In this document: positions 1 through 8,148 of the stretch, piece by piece
Position numbering within the stretch: position 1 is the first letter of the stretch
Layout: each line of letters opens with the position of its first letter
NCBI GenBank assembly: GCA_964607865.1
Contig: CAZSLZ010000068.1
Location: forward strand, 1 to 16,873
Source: CAZSLZ01 sp964607865
Lineage (GTDB): Bacteria > Vulcanimicrobiota > JAJTBE01 > CAZSLZ01
Direction of reading: 5' to 3'
Length of the DNA stretch: 16,873 nt
Notes under the pieces: model-generated
Told to the model about the DNA's origin: nothing
Seen by the model: only the letters and a program-made list of their open reading frames with translations
Database searches by the model: none
Translations under genes and position numbers: made by a program

Positions 1-843
1 TTGACTTTCGGAGCTGCCGGTTCAAACCATGCTCTTGCCACAGCTATATATTCAAAAAAAGTGGGTTTGAACTGCATTTCCATGCTTATGCCCCAGCCCA
101 ACTCACGATTTGTCCGAAAAAATCTTTTAAGGGCATACATGGCCGGCGCAGAATTACATTATAATACTCATTATGAACTTATGAGCATTAACGCCCTCAC
201 CCAGATGATTCTTCACAAACTGAAAACAGGCCAGGCGCCCATGATGATACCGCCGGGAGGTTCCTCTTCTCTGGGAAGCGTGGGTTTTGTGAATGCAGCT
301 TTCGAACTTAAAGAACAAATTGAAAACAACCTGTTACCCGAACCCGATTTTATTTATGTAGCCATGGGAACCGCAGGGACTTCCATGGGCCTGAAGCTTG
401 GCCTGAGGGCTGCCGGATTAAAAACCAGGGTAATTCCGGTAAGGGTGGTAGATGAACTCTTCTGTAACGATATAGTTGCCAAGTTTCTGTATAACAATAT
501 AAATAATCTCCTGCACAATGCCGATACAAATTTCCCCTTCTTCCCCATAACTCCAGAAGAAACCCGGATTAATAACGACTGCTTTGGAGAAGGTTATGGA
601 CAATTCACACCAGGGGGAAATGAATCGATGCAGCTTCTAAAAGAAAAGGAAAACATCGAAATTGAAGGGACTTACACTGCCAAAGCCTTTTCTGCAATTT
701 TAAAAGACAGAAAAAAACTATCAGGTAAAACTGTTTTATTCTGGAACACATATAATGCGGTAAATTTTGATGAAGTAATAGAAGACGTGGATTATCACAA
801 TTTACCCCAAAAATTACATATCTATTTTGAAGAAAATTATTAA
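1..843 (+). CDS. PLP-dependent D-cysteine desulfhydrase / ACC deaminase family protein (5' end outside window)
   Basis: The visible 280 residues match the fold-type II pyridoxal-phosphate family that includes D-cysteine desulfhydrase and 1-aminocyclopropane-1-carboxylate deaminase. Near the start, GAAGSNHALATA corresponds to the family's (Q)SNH motif just after the PLP-lysine segment. PPGGSSSLGSVGFVNAAFEL and GTAGTSMGLKLGL correspond to the glycine-rich phosphate-binding segments. GTYTAKAF followed by GKTVLFWNT is the usual C-terminal ending. The segment carrying the PLP lysine should lie before position 1, so the first TTG codon is internal leucine and not the start. By family length I estimate 60 or more residues are missing. 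In the last motif, FWNTYNAVN replaces the common F-x-HTGG, which may mean a different substrate. The exact reaction cannot be told from this fragment. The gene appears unrelated to the pilin-like genes downstream, which have their own promoter-like sequence. Confidence 0.8.
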   Translation: MTFGAAGSNHALATAIYSKKVGLNCISMLMPQPNSRFVRKNLLRAYMAGAELHYNTHYELMSINALTQMILHKLKTGQAPMMIPPGGSSSLGSVGFVNAAFELKEQIENNLLPEPDFIYVAMGTAGTSMGLKLGLRAAGLKTRVIPVRVVDELFCNDIVAKFLYNNINNLLHNADTNFPFFPITPEETRINNDCFGEGYGQFTPGGNESMQLLKEKENIEIEGTYTAKAFSAILKDRKKLSGKTVLFWNTYNAVNFDEVIEDVDYHNLPQKLHIYFEENY

Positions 844-862
844 GATATCTTTACAATTAAAA

Positions 863-892
863 TTACTTTTATTAATAATTTTGTGCTATAAT
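863..892 (+). promoter_or_regulatory. probable extended -10 promoter for the pilin-like gene cluster
   Basis: The sequence TGCTATAAT at 884-892 contains a perfect TATAAT hexamer (887-892) preceded by the TGn element of an extended -10. The -35 region is poor: TTACTT at 863-868 is the best match, at 18 bp spacing. This is typical of extended -10 promoters. It lies about 28 bp before the start codon at 921, in the only gap between the PLP-enzyme gene and the prepilin-like genes. This is inference from sequence alone. Confidence 0.5.
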
Positions 893-920
893 TAAAAGTA
901 GTAAACTGGATGGAAGTGTT

Positions 921-1415
921 ATGAAAAACAGCAACCGAACAAGTAAAGGGTTTTCCTTTGCCGAATTGTTACTGGCCATGGTTTATACCACGGTTGTAAT
1001 TCTTTCCTGCTATGCAGCAGTTACCCAGGCATATTTTTTTGTAAGGTATACTGAAGGGGATTTAACCGCTACCCACCTTGCCAACCAGCAAATGGCTTAT
1101 TTCCGATCCAGCTTTGCCCGGGTTCCCGATATTTCTCCTCCTGCCACACAGGTTGCATTGCCTGAAGAACTGGCAGATCTCAAAGACTGTTACACTAATA
1201 CACACACCAACAATATTTTCGAAACTAAAACTTTAAATGGACAGGACTACGATATCTTTGTAAGGGTTAAGCCTGTCCCCGGATACGAAACAAAGACAGA
1301 CAACATAGTGCATGTGAATGTTATTGTGGTCAGGAAAGTCCAGAGCAAAGTTCGGGATAAGACAGAGTATCGAAGAACCAGCATAGAAAGTATCTTTTAT
1401 GAAGAAGAGGAATAA
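921..1415 (+). CDS. prepilin-type (pseudopilin) protein with N-terminal methylation motif
   Basis: This 164-residue protein has a class III signal: a short basic leader (residues 1-10, ending KG) followed by FSFAELLLAM and a hydrophobic helix to about residue 34. Cleavage would fall after Gly10, giving N-terminal Phe and a glutamate at mature position 5, as prepilin peptidase substrates require. The rest is a soluble domain I cannot assign to a named pilin. Such proteins are major or minor subunits of type IV pili or type II secretion pseudopili, processed by PilD-like peptidases and inserted in the cytoplasmic membrane before assembly. GGAAG at 912-916 is a reasonable ribosome-binding site. 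The end overlaps the next pseudopilin gene by 17 bases, implying co-transcription and coupled translation. No assembly ATPase or peptidase gene is in the window, so pilus and secretion roles cannot be separated. Confidence 0.82.
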   Translation: MKNSNRTSKGFSFAELLLAMVYTTVVILSCYAAVTQAYFFVRYTEGDLTATHLANQQMAYFRSSFARVPDISPPATQVALPEELADLKDCYTNTHTNNIFETKTLNGQDYDIFVRVKPVPGYETKTDNIVHVNVIVVRKVQSKVRDKTEYRRTSIESIFYEEEE

Positions 1416-2181
1416 GTTTAAAATTATGGGTAAACAAAATTCATACCAAAAGAATAAAGCCTCAACATTGCTGGAGCTTATGATCGTCATGGCTTTGTTT
1501 ACCATTGTTTTATCCACAGCTTATTCTCTGTTTATTCCTGGAATTCACATGTTCAGAAACAGCCAGGCAAATGTAACGTCACAGCAAAACGCATATAAAA
1601 CTCTGGATGCCATAGGAAGAGACTTGCGCCATACTAATTTCAACAGCCTAAGTTTCATAGCCAAAACAATAACCCTTCACGGAGTTCAATACACAGAGCA
1701 TCCGGTAACACCCTTCGATTTCCCCCTGCTTGCCCAGGTTGAAACCCGTGCTATTGCATTCTTATCACCCTTTGATGGCAACTTTGATGGCAACAATGAA
1801 TACGTAATTGATGCTTCCAGCAACAGAATTTCATGGCAACGTTTTGTTGTTTATTATCTTGTTGATACCAATGAGAATATAAACGGTGTCCCTCAATATG
1901 ATTTATATCAGAAGATATTAACCAAATCAGAAATCACATCCTCTTCCCCTGTCGAAACATTACCCACCGATATTCCTTTCAGGCTGGCGCCGGTTGATTT
2001 AAAAAGCGCCATACAGGATACAGAAAACGCAAAGAAAATTGCTTCAAATATTGCCCATTTATATTTCAGCCATCCAACTCTGACCAGCATAGAAATGACT
2101 GTCTTTGCATCGGTTAATTATACTCGAAATGCCGGGCATGCTACTAACGAGATACATTCGATTATTAACTTACATCAATAA
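1399..2181 (+). CDS. second prepilin-like protein (PilW/GspJ-like position)
   Basis: This 260-residue protein has a basic leader followed by KA|STLLELMIVMALF and a hydrophobic helix, then a soluble domain. The conserved glutamate is at mature position 5 if cleavage follows Ala. Alanine instead of glycine at -1 is uncommon but tolerated by some prepilin peptidases. Two starts are possible. ATG 1399 gives a 21-residue leader, has a weak GAAAG 8 bases upstream, and overlaps the previous gene. ATG 1426 gives a more usual 12-residue leader but has its nearest purine-rich site about 15 bases away. I keep 1399 with little conviction. A larger pseudopilin followed by a PilX/GspK-like gene resembles the minor pilin (pseudopilin) operons of type IV pili and type II secretion, where such proteins form the fibre tip. 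The soluble domain shows no motif I recognise. Confidence 0.75.
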   Translation: MKKRNKFKIMGKQNSYQKNKASTLLELMIVMALFTIVLSTAYSLFIPGIHMFRNSQANVTSQQNAYKTLDAIGRDLRHTNFNSLSFIAKTITLHGVQYTEHPVTPFDFPLLAQVETRAIAFLSPFDGNFDGNNEYVIDASSNRISWQRFVVYYLVDTNENINGVPQYDLYQKILTKSEITSSSPVETLPTDIPFRLAPVDLKSAIQDTENAKKIASNIAHLYFSHPTLTSIEMTVFASVNYTRNAGHATNEIHSIINLHQ

Positions 2182-2186
2182 AACAT

Positions 2187-2192
2187 GGGGTG
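2187..2192 (+). promoter_or_regulatory. ribosome-binding site deciding the start of the PilX-like gene
   Basis: GGGGTG at 2187-2192 lies 6 bases before ATG 2199. The in-frame GTG at 2190 falls inside this purine-rich site and has no site of its own, so ATG 2199 is the better start although the open frame extends to 2190. Confidence 0.5.
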
Positions 2193-2198
2193 AAATTT

Positions 2199-4634
2199 AT
2201 GAAAGATAAAGGTATGGCTCTGGTTACCATTATAATGATGTCGGTTCTGCTTTTAATTCTGGGGCTGTCAATCTCCAGCATTGCGGTTGCGAATAATGAT
2301 ATCGCCAAAACAATCAGGTTCAGGGAAAAAGCTCTTAACGCTGCTGAAGCAGGCATTGCCCGCGCGTTCTGTGAATTGAACGATGAAAATAACGTGGTAA
2401 AAGATTTCAAGATTCCTGGCAGGGGCGAATCTCTGAAAGATGAAGAAACAAAAGTTTTTGATGATTTTGGAAAATCTCTTGATAAACAGGCCGGGATGCC
2501 TGAAAGATTTCTGGACCTTATCCTTGAGGGCGTATCTGCTCAGAACAAAGTACTTCTGGATGATTCACCGGTTATTACCGGCATAATGGAAGACGGCCAG
2601 ACCATTTTTGCAGTTTTTCTCATAAATTCTTCCGGCACCACAGGCTTCAATGGTGAAACCATTCCCAATGGAACTTTCCAGATAATATCAATCGGTATGG
2701 TAGTTGGAAACAAAGAAATAATTAACGCAACTAGTGAAAATAAGAGAAAAAAAAATCTAGAGAAGTTAATTGAAAAGAACAAATTGGTCACCCGCACCAT
2801 ATCAGTCTTTGCTAAAAAAAACATCTTGTCAACCTATGCCTGCGCCAGTTCGGGAAGTTTAAAATCGGTAGAAGGAGATTTTATCGTTGACGGAATCGAC
2901 AGCCTTTTATCATGGAACAAAGTCGATGGAAATATCCACACCTGCAAACCCCAGCCCAGCCCTACGCCAATACCCGATGTGGATATGGACAAAATCGAGG
3001 ATAAAACCTTTTTATGGGACGGCGGAGGAGTGTATGAAGCGGAAATAAGCGGAAAAATAACTTCTGCGGAGAATAAAGATAACATCGCTTTCTATGAAAA
3101 CCTTTCGGAAGATAAAGAATATAAAAAAATTGACGATGATCAAATCGACCAGGCGAATTTGATTATCCCCCCACCTCCCGAAGAAATGCTGCCACCCCAG
3201 GATGAAGCTGTTGATTTAACCCTGGTTGAAACTTTAACTACCAACCCTGATGGTAATGTCATTTTGAAAAATGGTAATTACAAAATAACAAAAGACTTAT
3301 TATTATCCAAAAAACCCAATGGCAAAGGCGGCAAACTCATTCTTCAAAACGCTAACCTCTACGTGGTTGGTGAAGTTAACCTCGAAGGGGGAATTGAAGG
3401 ATCCGGTGTTTTATCGTGCACAGGCGTTGATGAAACCTCTACGCAGAAAACCTATCAATATGTAATAGAAGACATCGACATAGATGATGATGACCATAAC
3501 GATTATTACTGGGAAATAGAACCGGGTTATCCTGTATTTGTGCCAGATTCAGGCAGCTCTTTTAACGAAATTCAAGATAATAAAAGAATTTGCTCTCCAA
3601 AAACCGATAATGCCGCCAGATTGGCAGATAGCCAAATTATTGCAACCGATGCTTCTTATATATTAGCCTGGAATTACTATGATTATTCAGGCTGGCAGGA
3701 TCTGATTCCCGACGGGATGAGCGCTGAACAGTTGGCCAATATGAATTTCAGTGTCCAGGATCAATTAAGAAACGAGACAAATATGCCTGCAGACGTCCAC
3801 TTAGATCATGATAAGGTCGATGACCGGGAATTTCGCATCTGGTTAAAAAGCGATGATGTAAAAACCGAGGAAAATTACGACAGGTATAATAATGGCAAAT
3901 GGGTCTATAAATGGAGAAAGGTTTACCGCGCTGAAGTGGATGTTGAAATGTATGAAGTGGGGATCTATGAAAAAAAACCTGTAACCATTAATGGTAACGC
4001 AAATATCGACACTACTAATATTCATGGTGTATCGGTTTATTCAGATGGAAAAATCATTCTTCAGGGCAAGGAAGATGCCGAAAACACATTTTCTCCAATT
4101 AAAAAAGCCCTGCAGGCGAAAATTGTTGAGGACATCCAGAATGGACTGTGCGACCCCAACACTTTGGCTCATGAATATCTGGTAGATACCATGGAAATAC
4201 AGGATCTCGAAGATACATCAGTCACTTATCAACTTACTGGAATAACTGAATATCTCAAAAACCACCCAGCGTTGTACTTCACCTCAGTGGGCGATCTTGT
4301 TGAAGTTAAAGATCCCGCTAACGAAACCGATAAATACGCTAAAGGCGGGAAACTGAAAAACCCCCAGTTCCTGAACGCCATAACCCATCACGTTGCCAAC
4401 TACATGTATTTTCAGGGAATAATTTACTCACGCTCGGGAATTGAAGCCAATGGAAAAATCAAGATTCTGGGAGCAGCCATTGTAAACTCTTACAGCTCCA
4501 GCAATGATGCCAAGTGTGTAATTGATTTGAAAAAAGGAGCAAACTTTACTTCAGTCCAGGAATATCAAAAGATATTCAGAGATTCAGGAGAAACCAGATA
4601 CTCACCCATAGGGTGGCACGAAGTCAGAAACTAA
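2199..4634 (+). CDS. very large PilX/GspK-like minor pilin protein
   Basis: From ATG 2199 the protein has 811 residues. It begins MKDKGMALVTIIMMS, a short leader ending in Gly followed by a hydrophobic helix with threonine rather than glutamate at mature position 5. It continues with an amphipathic stretch containing AAEAGIARA. The missing Glu5 and the AAEAG motif are hallmarks of PilX N-terminal domains and of GspK, which cap pilus or pseudopilus tips. PilX proteins have under 200 residues and GspK about 300, so the C-terminal 700 or so residues are extra. They include a proline stretch (IIPPPPEEMLPP), an acidic run (DIDIDDDDHND), and glycine- and valine-rich segments such as LYVVGEVNLEGGIEGSG and GIEANGKIKILGAAIV that suggest beta-solenoid strands. 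I infer a surface-exposed tip or adhesive subunit. The gene starts 17 bases after the previous stop and ends at a terminator. Confidence 0.75.
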   Translation: MKDKGMALVTIIMMSVLLLILGLSISSIAVANNDIAKTIRFREKALNAAEAGIARAFCELNDENNVVKDFKIPGRGESLKDEETKVFDDFGKSLDKQAGMPERFLDLILEGVSAQNKVLLDDSPVITGIMEDGQTIFAVFLINSSGTTGFNGETIPNGTFQIISIGMVVGNKEIINATSENKRKKNLEKLIEKNKLVTRTISVFAKKNILSTYACASSGSLKSVEGDFIVDGIDSLLSWNKVDGNIHTCKPQPSPTPIPDVDMDKIEDKTFLWDGGGVYEAEISGKITSAENKDNIAFYENLSEDKEYKKIDDDQIDQANLIIPPPPEEMLPPQDEAVDLTLVETLTTNPDGNVILKNGNYKITKDLLLSKKPNGKGGKLILQNANLYVVGEVNLEGGIEGSGVLSCTGVDETSTQKTYQYVIEDIDIDDDDHNDYYWEIEPGYPVFVPDSGSSFNEIQDNKRICSPKTDNAARLADSQIIATDASYILAWNYYDYSGWQDLIPDGMSAEQLANMNFSVQDQLRNETNMPADVHLDHDKVDDREFRIWLKSDDVKTEENYDRYNNGKWVYKWRKVYRAEVDVEMYEVGIYEKKPVTINGNANIDTTNIHGVSVYSDGKIILQGKEDAENTFSPIKKALQAKIVEDIQNGLCDPNTLAHEYLVDTMEIQDLEDTSVTYQLTGITEYLKNHPALYFTSVGDLVEVKDPANETDKYAKGGKLKNPQFLNAITHHVANYMYFQGIIYSRSGIEANGKIKILGAAIVNSYSSSNDAKCVIDLKKGANFTSVQEYQKIFRDSGETRYSPIGWHEVRN

Positions 4635-4646
4635 TTTATCATCTGC

Positions 4647-4679
4647 AAAAAATAGAGCCGGCCCGGCTCTATTTTTTTA
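4647..4679 (+). terminator. rho-independent terminator after the pilin-like operon
   Basis: The arms AATAGAGCC (4651-4659) and GGCTCTATT (4665-4673) form a perfect 9-bp stem with loop GGCCC. The stem is extended by A-T pairs (4647-4650 with 4674-4677), and the 3' arm runs into seven consecutive T (4672-4678). The hairpin follows the stop codon by about 13 bases. The A-run on the 5' side could let it also act on the opposite strand, but no gene there needs it. Confidence 0.88.
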
Positions 4680-4793
4680 TTTCCATCTTATTAACCAATA
4701 CATAAAAAGGAGTTCTATCAAATAACTAGAAAGATTTTATCTACAATAACCAGAAAGCATCTGTTTCCAGATTCAAATTAAGGAAAAATTAAA

Positions 4794-5540
4794 ATGGAAG
4801 AAACATCTGAAAGAGAAATCATATCATTCAGGGGTACCAGGCAGGGAATTCTTATGTCTATAATTGAAGACGTACCTTTCAGGGCCGCCCTGGACACCCT
4901 TGATTACAAATTGAAAGCAAACAGCAGTTTTTTTAATAATTATCCCATCAGCCTGGATCTTGGCTGGCGGGAAGTGGATGAAGAAGAAATTGAAGATTTA
5001 CTTGTCTATTTTAAAAAACAGAATGTTCAATTACTGGGAGTCATTTCCACTTCTTTAAATACCCGCAAGGTATGCGAAGGCAGAGGCTTGAAAGTCATCA
5101 TAGGGCGCCTGGGCCTTGCCGATCATCATGGGCGAAAAAAATGGGAAAAAGAAAAAACAGAACGACAAAAAAATGCATCTGAACCGAAAAATGCAAATAA
5201 AGTTGATACGGGAGAAACCCTGCTCCTCAAAAAAACCATACGCTCGGGCCAGACAGTAGAACACAGAGGAAACCTGGTCATTGTCGGCAACATCAACCCA
5301 GGAGCAGAAGTCAAAGCAGGAAAGGACCTCATTATTATGGGGACGCTCAAAGGCACAGCTTATGCGGGAACCACCCCCGGCAATGATGATATATCCATTA
5401 TTGCAACAAAGTTCGAACCTACAAGAATTCAGATTAAAGATATCTCCTTAAATAAATTTCACCGTAAATTCACCCGCAGCAAGGAACCGGTAAAAGCATA
5501 CTTGAAAAAAGGACAGATTGAACTGGAAATTTGCAGTTAA
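4794..5540 (+). CDS. minC: septum site-determining protein MinC
   Basis: This 248-residue protein, a normal MinC length, inhibits FtsZ polymerisation near the poles and is recruited to the membrane by MinD. Residues 1 to about 105 fit the variable MinC N-terminal (FtsZ-inhibiting) domain. Residues about 120-145 are a charged Lys/Glu linker. Residues about 145-245 are the MinC C-terminal beta-helix domain, with RSGQTVEHRGNLVIVGNI, NPGAEVKAGKDLIIMGTLKG and TAYAGTTPG, very close to the family pattern that binds MinD and forms the dimer. AAGGA at 4780-4784 lies 9 bases before the ATG. The gene heads the run minC-minD-minE-rodA and follows a strong terminator, so a promoter should lie in 4680-4780. 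I see only weak -10-like sequences there (for example TACAAT at 4742-4747). Confidence 0.95.
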   Translation: MEETSEREIISFRGTRQGILMSIIEDVPFRAALDTLDYKLKANSSFFNNYPISLDLGWREVDEEEIEDLLVYFKKQNVQLLGVISTSLNTRKVCEGRGLKVIIGRLGLADHHGRKKWEKEKTERQKNASEPKNANKVDTGETLLLKKTIRSGQTVEHRGNLVIVGNINPGAEVKAGKDLIIMGTLKGTAYAGTTPGNDDISIIATKFEPTRIQIKDISLNKFHRKFTRSKEPVKAYLKKGQIELEICS

Positions 5541-5550
5541 CTTTTTATCC

Positions 5551-5556
5551 GGAGGG
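5551..5556 (+). promoter_or_regulatory. ribosome-binding site that fixes the TTG start of minD
   Basis: GGAGGG is 6 bases upstream of TTG 5563. The open frame extends to an ATG at 5518 inside minC, but MinD proteins begin with a sequence like MGKVIVITSGKGG, which matches translation from TTG exactly. The upstream start has no comparable site. Confidence 0.85.
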
Positions 5557-5562
5557 ATTATT

Positions 5563-6375
5563 TTGGGTAAAGTTTTAGTAATTACATCGGGCAAGGGCGG
5601 AGTCGGAAAAACCACCGCTGTTGCCAACATAGGCTCGGGACTGGCCATGGAAGGGAAGAAAGTGGTCATTATCGATGCCGATATCGGCCTGAGAAACCTT
5701 GACCTTGTTATGGGCCTGGAAAACCGGATTATTTTTGATCTGGTGGATGTAATAGAAAAAAAATGCCGCAGTTATCGCCAGGCCATGATCAGAGATAAGC
5801 GCTTCAAAAACCTGTTCCTTATTCCAGCTGCACAGAGCAGGGATAAAATGTCGGTAACCCCGGAACAAATGAAAGAACTGTGCGATAACCTGAAAAAGAC
5901 CTTTGATTTCATCCTGATCGACTGCCCAGCTGGTATAGAACATGGCTTCAAAAATGCCATTGCAGGAGCCGATGAAGCTATAGTTGTCACTAACCCCGAG
6001 GTTTCGGCAGTAAGAGATGCCGACAGAATAATTGGGCTATGGGAAGCTGAGGAAAAAGGCCCCGCATATTTACTAATAAACCGGATGAAACCGGAGCTGG
6101 TAAAACGGGGACAGATGCTTTCAGAAGAAGATGTGATTGACGCTTTAAAAATTGAACTCATAGGCGTAATACCCGAGGATGAAAATATTCTTTTTTCATC
6201 AAACCAGGGCGAACCTGCAGTATTGAATAAAAAATCACTGGCAGGCAGAAATTATCGCAGAATAATCCGCAAAATAATTGATCCCAACGCTCCCGATGAG
6301 GAGCCTGAAAACCTGTCACTGTGGGAAAAAATCAAACGGTTTTTCAACAGGGGACAAGCCCTGAGTTATAAATAA
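5563..6375 (+). CDS. minD: septum site-determining ATPase MinD
   Basis: From TTG 5563 the protein has 270 residues, the usual MinD length. The deviant Walker A motif GKGGVGKTT is at residues 10-18, with signature Lys11 and Lys16. Walker A' is DADIGLRN (38-45), and Walker B lies in ILIDCPAG. The C-terminal LWEKIKRFFNRG is the amphipathic membrane-targeting helix. Family knowledge: the ATP-bound dimer sits on the inner membrane, recruits MinC to block FtsZ near poles, and is released by MinE-stimulated hydrolysis. The gene starts 22 bases after minC and ends 26 bases before minE, so all three are probably co-transcribed. All expected catalytic residues are present, so an active ATPase is likely. 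A second MinD-like role is unlikely given minC and minE on either side. Confidence 0.97.
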   Translation: MGKVLVITSGKGGVGKTTAVANIGSGLAMEGKKVVIIDADIGLRNLDLVMGLENRIIFDLVDVIEKKCRSYRQAMIRDKRFKNLFLIPAAQSRDKMSVTPEQMKELCDNLKKTFDFILIDCPAGIEHGFKNAIAGADEAIVVTNPEVSAVRDADRIIGLWEAEEKGPAYLLINRMKPELVKRGQMLSEEDVIDALKIELIGVIPEDENILFSSNQGEPAVLNKKSLAGRNYRRIIRKIIDPNAPDEEPENLSLWEKIKRFFNRGQALSYK

Positions 6376-6401
6376 TTTATCAGTTTCACCGGGAGGAAAC
6401 A

Positions 6402-6947
6402 ATGCTTGATATAATTGATTTTATCAAGAAACTATTTTCAAAGGAAGAAACAAAAAAATCAGGCACCATGGCCAGAGAAAGGCTCAAGTTGGTGCTGGTA
6501 TCAGATCGGGCCTCTATTTCTCCTCATATGATGAAAAACATGCGCCAGGAAATACTGGATGTAATCTCTCGCTATATGACTGTGGACAGCAACTCGGTGG
6601 AATTGGGCCTGGAAAGAAAAAACGGCAACATAGCCCTTGCCGCCAATATTCCCATTGTAAATGTAAAAAGAAACAGGAAAAATCAATCCGGCAATAAGGA
6701 AAATATAAAGAAACCAGAAAAAATTAAAAATACCAGTTCTTCAATTTCTCCAGAGAATAATACAGAAAAACCTGAAGAAGAAAAAGTATGGGAAAAGGTT
6801 TCTCCTTCTGAAAAAACTGAAGTAAAAGAAAAGAAAAAAGAAGAAAGAACACCGGTAATACGACGAAGAAAGACAAGAAGATTCAGCAAGAGAAATAAAG
6901 CCCGGGCAACGGGCAAACGAATCAGAAAAAAATCCCCGGTGAAGTGA
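6402..6947 (+). CDS. minE: cell division topological specificity factor MinE with long C-terminal extension
   Basis: Residues 1-90 are a complete MinE. An N-terminal amphipathic membrane-binding segment (MLDIIDFIKKLF) is followed by the MinD-binding helix region (MARERLKLVLVSDRA to about residue 60). The topological specificity domain covers about 60-90 (VELGLERKNGNIALAANIPI). MinE is usually near 90 residues; this one has 181. The extra half has a Lys/Glu-rich low-complexity linker (91-150) and a strongly basic tail (151-181, 16 Arg or Lys in 31 residues). The reading frame is open throughout, so this is not a frameshifted neighbour. MinE stimulates MinD ATPase and sets the mid-cell position. 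The tail might bind nucleic acid or acidic lipid, which is inference. The start has GGGAGG at 6391-6396, and the stop is 7 bases before rodA. Confidence 0.92.
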   Translation: MLDIIDFIKKLFSKEETKKSGTMARERLKLVLVSDRASISPHMMKNMRQEILDVISRYMTVDSNSVELGLERKNGNIALAANIPIVNVKRNRKNQSGNKENIKKPEKIKNTSSSISPENNTEKPEEEKVWEKVSPSEKTEVKEKKKEERTPVIRRRKTRRFSKRNKARATGKRIRKKSPVK

Positions 6948-6954
6948 TTTATTA

Positions 6955-8091
6955 ATGAATAAACCCTGGTGGAAAAAAATAGATTATTCCCTGCTTTTCA
7001 TGATGCTGGTGCTGATTGTTTTCGGACTGGTAATGATCCACAGTTCAACTCTCCAGGAGCCCGAAAGCAACCTGCTTCAAAAACAACTACTTTTTTTCGG
7101 AATCGGCCTTATTCTTCTCTTTGTTTTTGCCCGGCTCGACTATGGCTTATTGGCGGGGTTCGAAAGATATTTTTACATAATAAACCTGGTTCTTTTAATT
7201 GCAATATTATTCGTGGGAGAACAGGTTAAAGGAGCCCAGAGATGGATAAGCCTGGGCCCGTTCAGTTTTCAACCTTCAGAATTCACCAAAATCGTTATGA
7301 TTTTATCTCTATCCCACCATCTGGCCAAGGAAGATGCCCTGAAAAAAATTAATCTTATAAAAACATTTGTTTACCTGACAATTCCCATGCTGTTAATTAT
7401 GCTTCAACCCGATTTAAGCACAGCACTGGTATTAATGGCTATTTTCTTTGCCATTCTATTCGTAAGGGGGATAAATCCTCTCGTTCTGGTGGGGACAGCT
7501 CTCGCAGGTATTGCAACATCTCCCTTCATTCTAAAAGATTACCAGAAACAGAGATTGCTGATATTTCTCGACCCCTATACTGACAGCACGGGAGCTGGGT
7601 GGAATATAATTCAATCCATAATCGGAATCGGTTCAGGCAAATTATGGGGGAAAGGGCTCTTTTCAGGTACCCAGATCCAGCTCAAATTCATTCCCGAGCA
7701 TTCCACCGACTTTATCTTCACAGTATTGGGGGAAGAGTTGGGTTTTATTGGCACTGCAAGCCTGGTTGTAATATTTTTCTTTTTAATGTGGAAAACAATA
7801 AAAATTGCCAGTAACGCCAAAGACAGCCAGGGAACCCTTATAGCTGTGGGTATAGCTGCCATGTTTTTCTTCCAGATATTCATAAATATCGGAATGACTA
7901 TAGGTATTATGCCGGTTACCGGAATACCCCTTCCTTTTTTAAGTTACGGAGGTTCTTCCTTAATAACTAATATGATTGCTATCGGGTTGTTGTTAAATAT
8001 ACATTTTCAGAAAGAATCATTTTTCAAATCGGGCAATGAAGTTGTAAATAAAATTGAAAAGTATCATTTAAGTTATAAACAAATAGGGTAA
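6955..8091 (+). CDS. rodA: rod shape-determining SEDS peptidoglycan glycosyltransferase RodA
   Basis: This 378-residue integral membrane protein has about ten hydrophobic helices. SEDS-family motifs are clear: GAQRWISLGPFSFQPSEFTK, then DPYTDSTGAGWNIIQSIIGIGSGKLWGKG, here only cited by its core GAGWN and QS, then PEHSTDFIFTVLGEELG, and GIPLPFLSYGGSS near the C-terminus. Asp252 in STDF is at the position of the catalytic aspartate of SEDS enzymes. RodA rather than FtsW is favoured by the 378-residue length, close to RodA, and by the min-gene neighbourhood, as in many Firmicutes. It polymerises lipid II into glycan strands for side-wall growth with a class B PBP, which is not in this window. 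It starts 7 bases after minE with no strong ribosome-binding site (GGTGA lies about 13 bases upstream), so translation may be coupled to minE. Confidence 0.95.
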   Translation: MNKPWWKKIDYSLLFMMLVLIVFGLVMIHSSTLQEPESNLLQKQLLFFGIGLILLFVFARLDYGLLAGFERYFYIINLVLLIAILFVGEQVKGAQRWISLGPFSFQPSEFTKIVMILSLSHHLAKEDALKKINLIKTFVYLTIPMLLIMLQPDLSTALVLMAIFFAILFVRGINPLVLVGTALAGIATSPFILKDYQKQRLLIFLDPYTDSTGAGWNIIQSIIGIGSGKLWGKGLFSGTQIQLKFIPEHSTDFIFTVLGEELGFIGTASLVVIFFFLMWKTIKIASNAKDSQGTLIAVGIAAMFFFQIFINIGMTIGIMPVTGIPLPFLSYGGSSLITNMIAIGLLLNIHFQKESFFKSGNEVVNKIEKYHLSYKQIG

Positions 8092-8148
8092 AGGAAATCT
8101 ATCTGTAAAACTAGAATAAAACCTGAATAGTTAAATAAGGATCTGAAA

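Noticed and set aside
859..882. AT-only inverted repeat AAAATTA / TAATTTT after the PLP-enzyme gene
   Set aside because: Only A-T pairs in a very AT-rich gap; expected by chance and overlaps the promoter-like region.
1233..1517. Minus-strand open frame across the two pseudopilin genes
   Set aside because: Lies opposite the overlapping ends of two genes with clear prepilin features, and has no family resemblance.
4705..4720. AAAAAGGAGTTCTATC resembling a ribosome-binding site
   Set aside because: The codons downstream hit a stop at once (ATC AAA TAA), so no small gene follows.
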